From positions 1 to 33,288 of the forward strand of contig JAUNMW010000013.1 of assembly GCA_030537395.1 (NCBI GenBank): DNA of 33,288 nucleotides. The letters run 5' to 3'. Positions 29,771 to 33,288 of the stretch are shown here, piece by piece. This DNA comes from Clostridia bacterium. Its GTDB lineage: Bacteria; Bacillota; Clostridia; Christensenellales; Aristaeellaceae. The notes under the pieces are model-generated. The model was not told where the DNA came from. It saw only the letters and a list, made by a program, of their open reading frames with translations, and searched no databases. Each line of letters begins with the position of its first letter. The first letter of the stretch is position 1. The position numbers and the translations under genes are program-made.

Positions 29771-31075
29771 TTACAGGCTGTCGATTTCCTTTTTCAGCGC
29801 GTCGATGGTTTCCAGCGCCCGGCTGGCGATTTTTTCATACTTGGCCTGCTTGCCGCCGCGCACTTTTTCCGGCCAGCCCTCCATGATTCCGAAGGTCACG
29901 TTCATGGGCTGGAAATTGCGGTTATCGGCGGCCACGTAATGGGCCAGAGCGCCTAAAGCGGTGGTGCGGGGGAAATCGGGCAGGGGCTTCCCAAGCTGCT
30001 GCATGGCCGCGCAGATGCCCGCCACCATGCCGCTGCCGGCGCTTTCCACATAGCCCTCCACGCCGGTCATCTGGCCCGCGAAGAACAGGCCGGGCCGGGC
30101 GGGCATTTGATAATGGCTGTCCAGCAGACCGGGACTGTTTAAGAAGGTGTTCCGGTGCATGACGCCGTACCGGGCAAACTCCGCGTTCTCCAAGCCGGGG
30201 ATCAGGCCGAACACCCGCTTCTGCTCCGGGAATTTTAAGCGCGTTTGGAAGCCCACCAGGTTGTACAGGGTTCCTGCCGCATCGTCCTGGCGCAATTGCA
30301 CCACTGCGTAGGGATCCTTCCCCGTGCGAGGGTCCGGCAGGCCCACGGGCTTGAGCGGCCCGAAGGCCAGCACCATGTGGCCCCGCCGGGCCATGGATTC
30401 CACGGGCATGCAGCCCTCGAACACCTTCTTTTCCTCAAACCCGTGAATGGGAGCGGTTTCAGCGTTCAGCAGGGCCGTCACAAAGGAGTCGTATTCCTCC
30501 TGGTTCATGGGGCAATTCAGGTAATCATCCCCCCGGCCGTAGCGGGAGGCCCGGTACACCTTGCTCATGTCCAGACTGTCCGCCGTCACGATGGGGGCGG
30601 CGGCGTCGTAGAAATTCAGGGTACTGACTTCCGGCATGGCGGCAATAGCTTCCGCCAAAGCGTCGCTGGTCAGGGGCCCGGTGGCGATGATGGCGGGGCT
30701 TTCCGGAATTTCCGTGATTTCCTTTTCTTCCACCGTTACCAGGGGATGATTTTTCAGCGTTTCGGTGATAGAACCCGAAAAGGTGTCCCGGTCCACGGCC
30801 AGGGCCCCGCCCGCGGGCACCCGAGCCTTGTCCGCCGCGGCCAGGATCAGGGAATCCATGCGGCGCATTTCCTCTTTCAGCAGGCCCACGGCGTTTTGCA
30901 TCCGGTCACTCCGCAGCGAATTGGAGCACACCAATTCCGCGAACAGGGGAGAGTGATGGGCGGGGCTGTAATGCTTCGGCTTTTGCTCAATCAAAGTGAC
31001 GGGGACGCCGCGCTTGGCCAATTGCCAGGCCGCTTCGCAGCCCGCCAGGCCCGCGCCGATGACGGTGACGCTCAT
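29771..31075 (-). CDS. trmFO: tRNA (uracil-54-C5)-methyltransferase, folate- and FAD-dependent
   Basis: Makes ribothymidine at position 54 of tRNA using methylenetetrahydrofolate and FADH2. The N-terminal dinucleotide fold is [18 protein letters not shown]. The family signature [10 protein letters not shown] appears near residue 50, followed by [25 protein letters not shown] near 112 and the C-terminal FAD segment [18 protein letters not shown]. The 434 residues match TrmFO. The start shares ATGA with the topA stop, so the two are translationally coupled; a GGAGGGAGA lies about ten bases before. topA followed by trmFO is conserved across Firmicutes. With ThyX also in the window, two folate- and flavin-dependent uracil methylators are encoded here. 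Confidence 0.96.
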   Translation of the reverse strand: MSVTVIGAGLAGCEAAWQLAKRGVPVTLIEQKPKHYSPAHHSPLFAELVCSNSLRSDRMQNAVGLLKEEMRRMDSLILAAADKARVPAGGALAVDRDTFSGSITETLKNHPLVTVEEKEITEIPESPAIIATGPLTSDALAEAIAAMPEVSTLNFYDAAAPIVTADSLDMSKVYRASRYGRGDDYLNCPMNQEEYDSFVTALLNAETAPIHGFEEKKVFEGCMPVESMARRGHMVLAFGPLKPVGLPDPRTGKDPYAVVQLRQDDAAGTLYNLVGFQTRLKFPEQKRVFGLIPGLENAEFARYGVMHRNTFLNSPGLLDSHYQMPARPGLFFAGQMTGVEGYVESAGSGMVAGICAAMQQLGKPLPDFPRTTALGALAHYVAADNRNFQPMNVTFGIMEGWPEKVRGGKQAKYEKIASRALETIDALKKEIDSL

Positions 31076-33198
31076 GCTTCGTCTCCCTCCGCGTCCGGCG
31101 TTTTTACTTCCACCCGGTGGCGGCAGGTTTCATTGCTGCACAGATACCAGGTTTCGCCTTTCCGGGAGCGCTTTAAGGTCATGTAGCTGCCGCACTTTTC
31201 GCACTTCTGATCCACCGGCATTTCCCAGGAAACGAAATCGCACTCGGGATAATTTTCGCAGCCGTAGAATTTGCGGTTTTTCCGGCTGGTTTTTTCCAGC
31301 AGCCGCCCGCCGCACTTGGGGCATTTGGCTTCGATATAATTCAAAATGGGCTTGGTGTTCCGGCAGTCCGGGAAATTGGGGCAGGCCAGGAATTTGCCGA
31401 AGCGCCCCACCCGGTACACCATCTGGGCCCCGCACTTATCGCACACCACGTCGCTGGGCTCATCCTTGATTTCCACCTTTTCGATGGCTTCCTCGGCGTT
31501 TTCCAGCATTTTTTCAAAGGGGGGATAGAAATCCTGCAGCACCTTGTGCCAATCCTCGGTGCCTTCCTCCACCTGGTCCAATTCGTCCTCCAGCTCGGCG
31601 GTGAACTCCGTATCTACGATGGGGCCGAAGTATTCTGTCATCATGGAATTGATCATACGGCCCAATTCCGTGGGGAACAGGCGCTTGTTTTCCCGCATCA
31701 CGTAGCCCCGGGAAATGATGGTGGTAATGGTGGGGGCGTAGGTGGAGGGGCGGCCGATGCCTTTTTCTTCCAAAGTCTTTACCAGGCTGGCTTCCGTAAA
31801 GCGGGCAGGGGGCTGGGTGAAATGTTGCTGGCTGTCCGCCGATTCGATGGTGACGGGGGCCCCTTCTTCAAACTGGGGCAGGGTGGATTCGGCCACCTCG
31901 GCTGCCTCGTCCGTGCTTTCCTCATACACGCTGGTAAAGCCCGCGAAACGCTTATGCTCGCCGTAGAAGCGCATGCCCACGCCGTCGCCCGCCACGTCCA
32001 TGGTCATGGTATCGTACAGGGCGGGCTTCATCTGGCTGGCCAGGAAGCGGGAATAAATGAGGCGGTAGAGCTGGAACTGCTCTTTGGTCAGTGAGCCTTT
32101 GATGCTTTCCGGGGTCCGGTTCACATCGGTGGGGCGGATGGCCTCATGGGCGTCTTGGGCGTTGCGGCGGCCTTTGAATTCATTGGGCGTTTCGGGCAAA
32201 TATTCTTCCCCGAAGCGCTCCGGAATGTAAGCGCGTACGGCGGATAGGGCCTCGTCGGAAATGCGCACGCTGTCGGTACGGATGTAGGTAACGATACCCT
32301 GGGTGCCCTCGCCCTCCAAATCCACGCCTTCATACAATTGCTGCACCACCTGCATGGTTTTCTGGGTGGTGAAATTCAGCTTGCGGCCCGCCTCCTGCTG
32401 GAGGGAGGAAGTGGTGAAGGGCGGCGCGGGCACCTTTTTCTTTTCGCCGTATTTGATACCGTACACGGCAAAATGGGCGTTTTCCACCCGGTTCAGGGCT
32501 TCCTTGGCTTCCTGCTCGTTCTTCAATTCAGCCTTTTCGCCGTCCAGGGTGCTCAGCCGCAGGGTGAAGGTGGTTTTCCGTCCCCGGGCGCTGGGCAGCA
32601 GGGCGTTGGCTGTAATATCCCAATATTCCTCGGGAATGAAATCCTCAATATCCTGCTCCCGATCCACCACCAAACGGGTGGCGACGGATTGAACGCGCCC
32701 GGCGGACAGGCCCTTTTTTACCTTGGCCCAGAGCAGCGGGCTGATTTTGTAGCCCACCAGCCGGTCCAGGGCCCGGCGGGCCTGCTGGGCGTCCACCCGC
32801 TCCATATCGATGGGCCGGGGATTCCTCATGGCGGTTTCAACGGCCTTCTGAGTCACTTCGTGGAATTCCACCCGGCAGGGGGAATTGACATCGATGCCCA
32901 GGGTTTGGGCCAGATGCCAGGAAATGGCTTCTCCCTCCCGGTCAGGGTCGGTTGCCAGATAAACTTTGGATGCGGCCTTGGCTTCCTTGCGGATCTTGGT
33001 CAGGATCTTGCCCCGGCCGTGGATGGTGATGTACTTCATGGCGAAGTCCTGCTCCACATCCACGCCCAATTGGGATTTGGGCAGATCGCGCACATGGCCC
33101 TGGGAGGCTTCCACTTTGTAGCCCCGGCCCAGGAATTTGGCGATAGTACGGGCCTTGGCGGGGGATTCCACAATGATGAGTTTCGATGCTGTTGCCAC
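31072..33198 (-). CDS. topA: DNA topoisomerase I (type IA)
   Basis: Relaxes negative supercoils. The Toprim domain begins [19 protein letters not shown] and includes the metal-binding [15 protein letters not shown] near residue 105. The active-site motif [13 protein letters not shown] holds catalytic Tyr305, counted from the chosen start. The C-terminus carries three zinc-ribbon units: CDKCGAQ with CPNFPDC, CPKCGGR with CENYPEC, and CEKCGSY with CSNETC. I choose the GTG at 33198 as start because GGAGG lies eight bases before it; a TTG at 33213 falls inside that ribosome binding site. At 708 residues it is of normal length. Its stop overlaps trmFO. The upstream gap enters a heptamer repeat at the window edge. 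Confidence 0.96.
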   Translation of the reverse strand: MATASKLIIVESPAKARTIAKFLGRGYKVEASQGHVRDLPKSQLGVDVEQDFAMKYITIHGRGKILTKIRKEAKAASKVYLATDPDREGEAISWHLAQTLGIDVNSPCRVEFHEVTQKAVETAMRNPRPIDMERVDAQQARRALDRLVGYKISPLLWAKVKKGLSAGRVQSVATRLVVDREQDIEDFIPEEYWDITANALLPSARGRKTTFTLRLSTLDGEKAELKNEQEAKEALNRVENAHFAVYGIKYGEKKKVPAPPFTTSSLQQEAGRKLNFTTQKTMQVVQQLYEGVDLEGEGTQGIVTYIRTDSVRISDEALSAVRAYIPERFGEEYLPETPNEFKGRRNAQDAHEAIRPTDVNRTPESIKGSLTKEQFQLYRLIYSRFLASQMKPALYDTMTMDVAGDGVGMRFYGEHKRFAGFTSVYEESTDEAAEVAESTLPQFEEGAPVTIESADSQQHFTQPPARFTEASLVKTLEEKGIGRPSTYAPTITTIISRGYVMRENKRLFPTELGRMINSMMTEYFGPIVDTEFTAELEDELDQVEEGTEDWHKVLQDFYPPFEKMLENAEEAIEKVEIKDEPSDVVCDKCGAQMVYRVGRFGKFLACPNFPDCRNTKPILNYIEAKCPKCGGRLLEKTSRKNRKFYGCENYPECDFVSWEMPVDQKCEKCGSYMTLKRSRKGETWYLCSNETCRHRVEVKTPDAEGDEA

Positions 33199-33249
33199 GG
33201 TAATGTCCTCCAAATTAAGAGTTTTCTTGGATTGATTGGTGCTGATGCG

Positions 33250-33288
33250 AGAATTCAGAGTGGAGAGTTGAGAGTTAAGAGTTGAGAT
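33250..33288. repeat. Heptamer tract at window edge, variant family
   Basis: Upstream of topA the sequence reads as tandem heptamers CAGAGTG, GAGAGTT, GAGAGTT, AAGAGTT, GAGA and continues past the window end. The NAGAGTN unit is the one in the arms of the six palindromic repeats, but with TT in place of TA/TT alternation. The opposite arm, if any, is outside the window. Confidence 0.6.

Overview
This window looks like a chromosomal segment of a low-to-moderate-AT, anaerobic, probably spore-forming Firmicute of the class Clostridia. The reasons are the gene neighbourhoods (mrnC-thyX-rlmB-sigH and topA-trmFO-hslVU), a sigma-H family factor, ThyX instead of a visible ThyA, AGGAGG-type ribosome binding sites before most genes, and a CtsR-like operator. 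GC is about 60% in the lines I counted by hand. I cannot name a genus. There are 30 protein genes, no rRNA or tRNA gene that I can see, no transposase and no CRISPR array.

Layout. (1) 55-3181, minus: a SpoIID/LytB wall enzyme with four SH3 domains, overlapping a TrmN6-like tRNA methyltransferase. (2) 3377-9704, plus: topoisomerase III, a Nudix hydrolase, a DUF4342 membrane protein, then a two-component pair whose kinase has almost no external loop, coupled to a DUF4097 lipoprotein. A shared hairpin terminator at 9719-9770 ends this block. (3) 14216-9810, minus: an AraC regulator, mini-RNase III, ThyX, an AT-rich orphan gene, RlmB and SigH, probably read from a good promoter at 14249-14277. 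(4) 14461-20495, plus: a secreted orphan protein, an RluA-type pseudouridine synthase, and a three-gene envelope cassette (DUF6273-CapA fusion, phosphodiester glycosidase, divergent Lgt homologue) behind a perfect TTGACA-17-TATAAT promoter. (5) 24162-20687, minus: a Re-type citrate synthase candidate, a GntR/FCD regulator and an isocitrate dehydrogenase, i.e. much of an oxidative branch from citrate to 2-oxoglutarate. (6) 26430-24296, minus: cmk, plsC and a zinc-type macrodomain hydrolase, ending in a clear intrinsic terminator. (7) 33198-26618, minus: topA, trmFO, a secreted alpha/beta hydrolase, then hslV and hslU behind their own promoter and CtsR-like site.

The most unusual signal is not a gene. 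At least six intergenic copies (10491, 15446, 20518, 21882, 22683 and 26470) of a roughly 85-136 bp imperfect palindrome occur. Its arms are tandem heptamers of the form CAGAGTN, and its loop starts with TATATAGTC-like sequence. Most copies sit a few to a few tens of bases downstream of a stop codon, and three of them separate the genes of the citrate cluster. A seventh, variant heptamer tract runs off the right edge. None has a U-tract, so they are not ordinary terminators. They could be a non-autonomous mobile element or a family of mRNA 3'-end structures.
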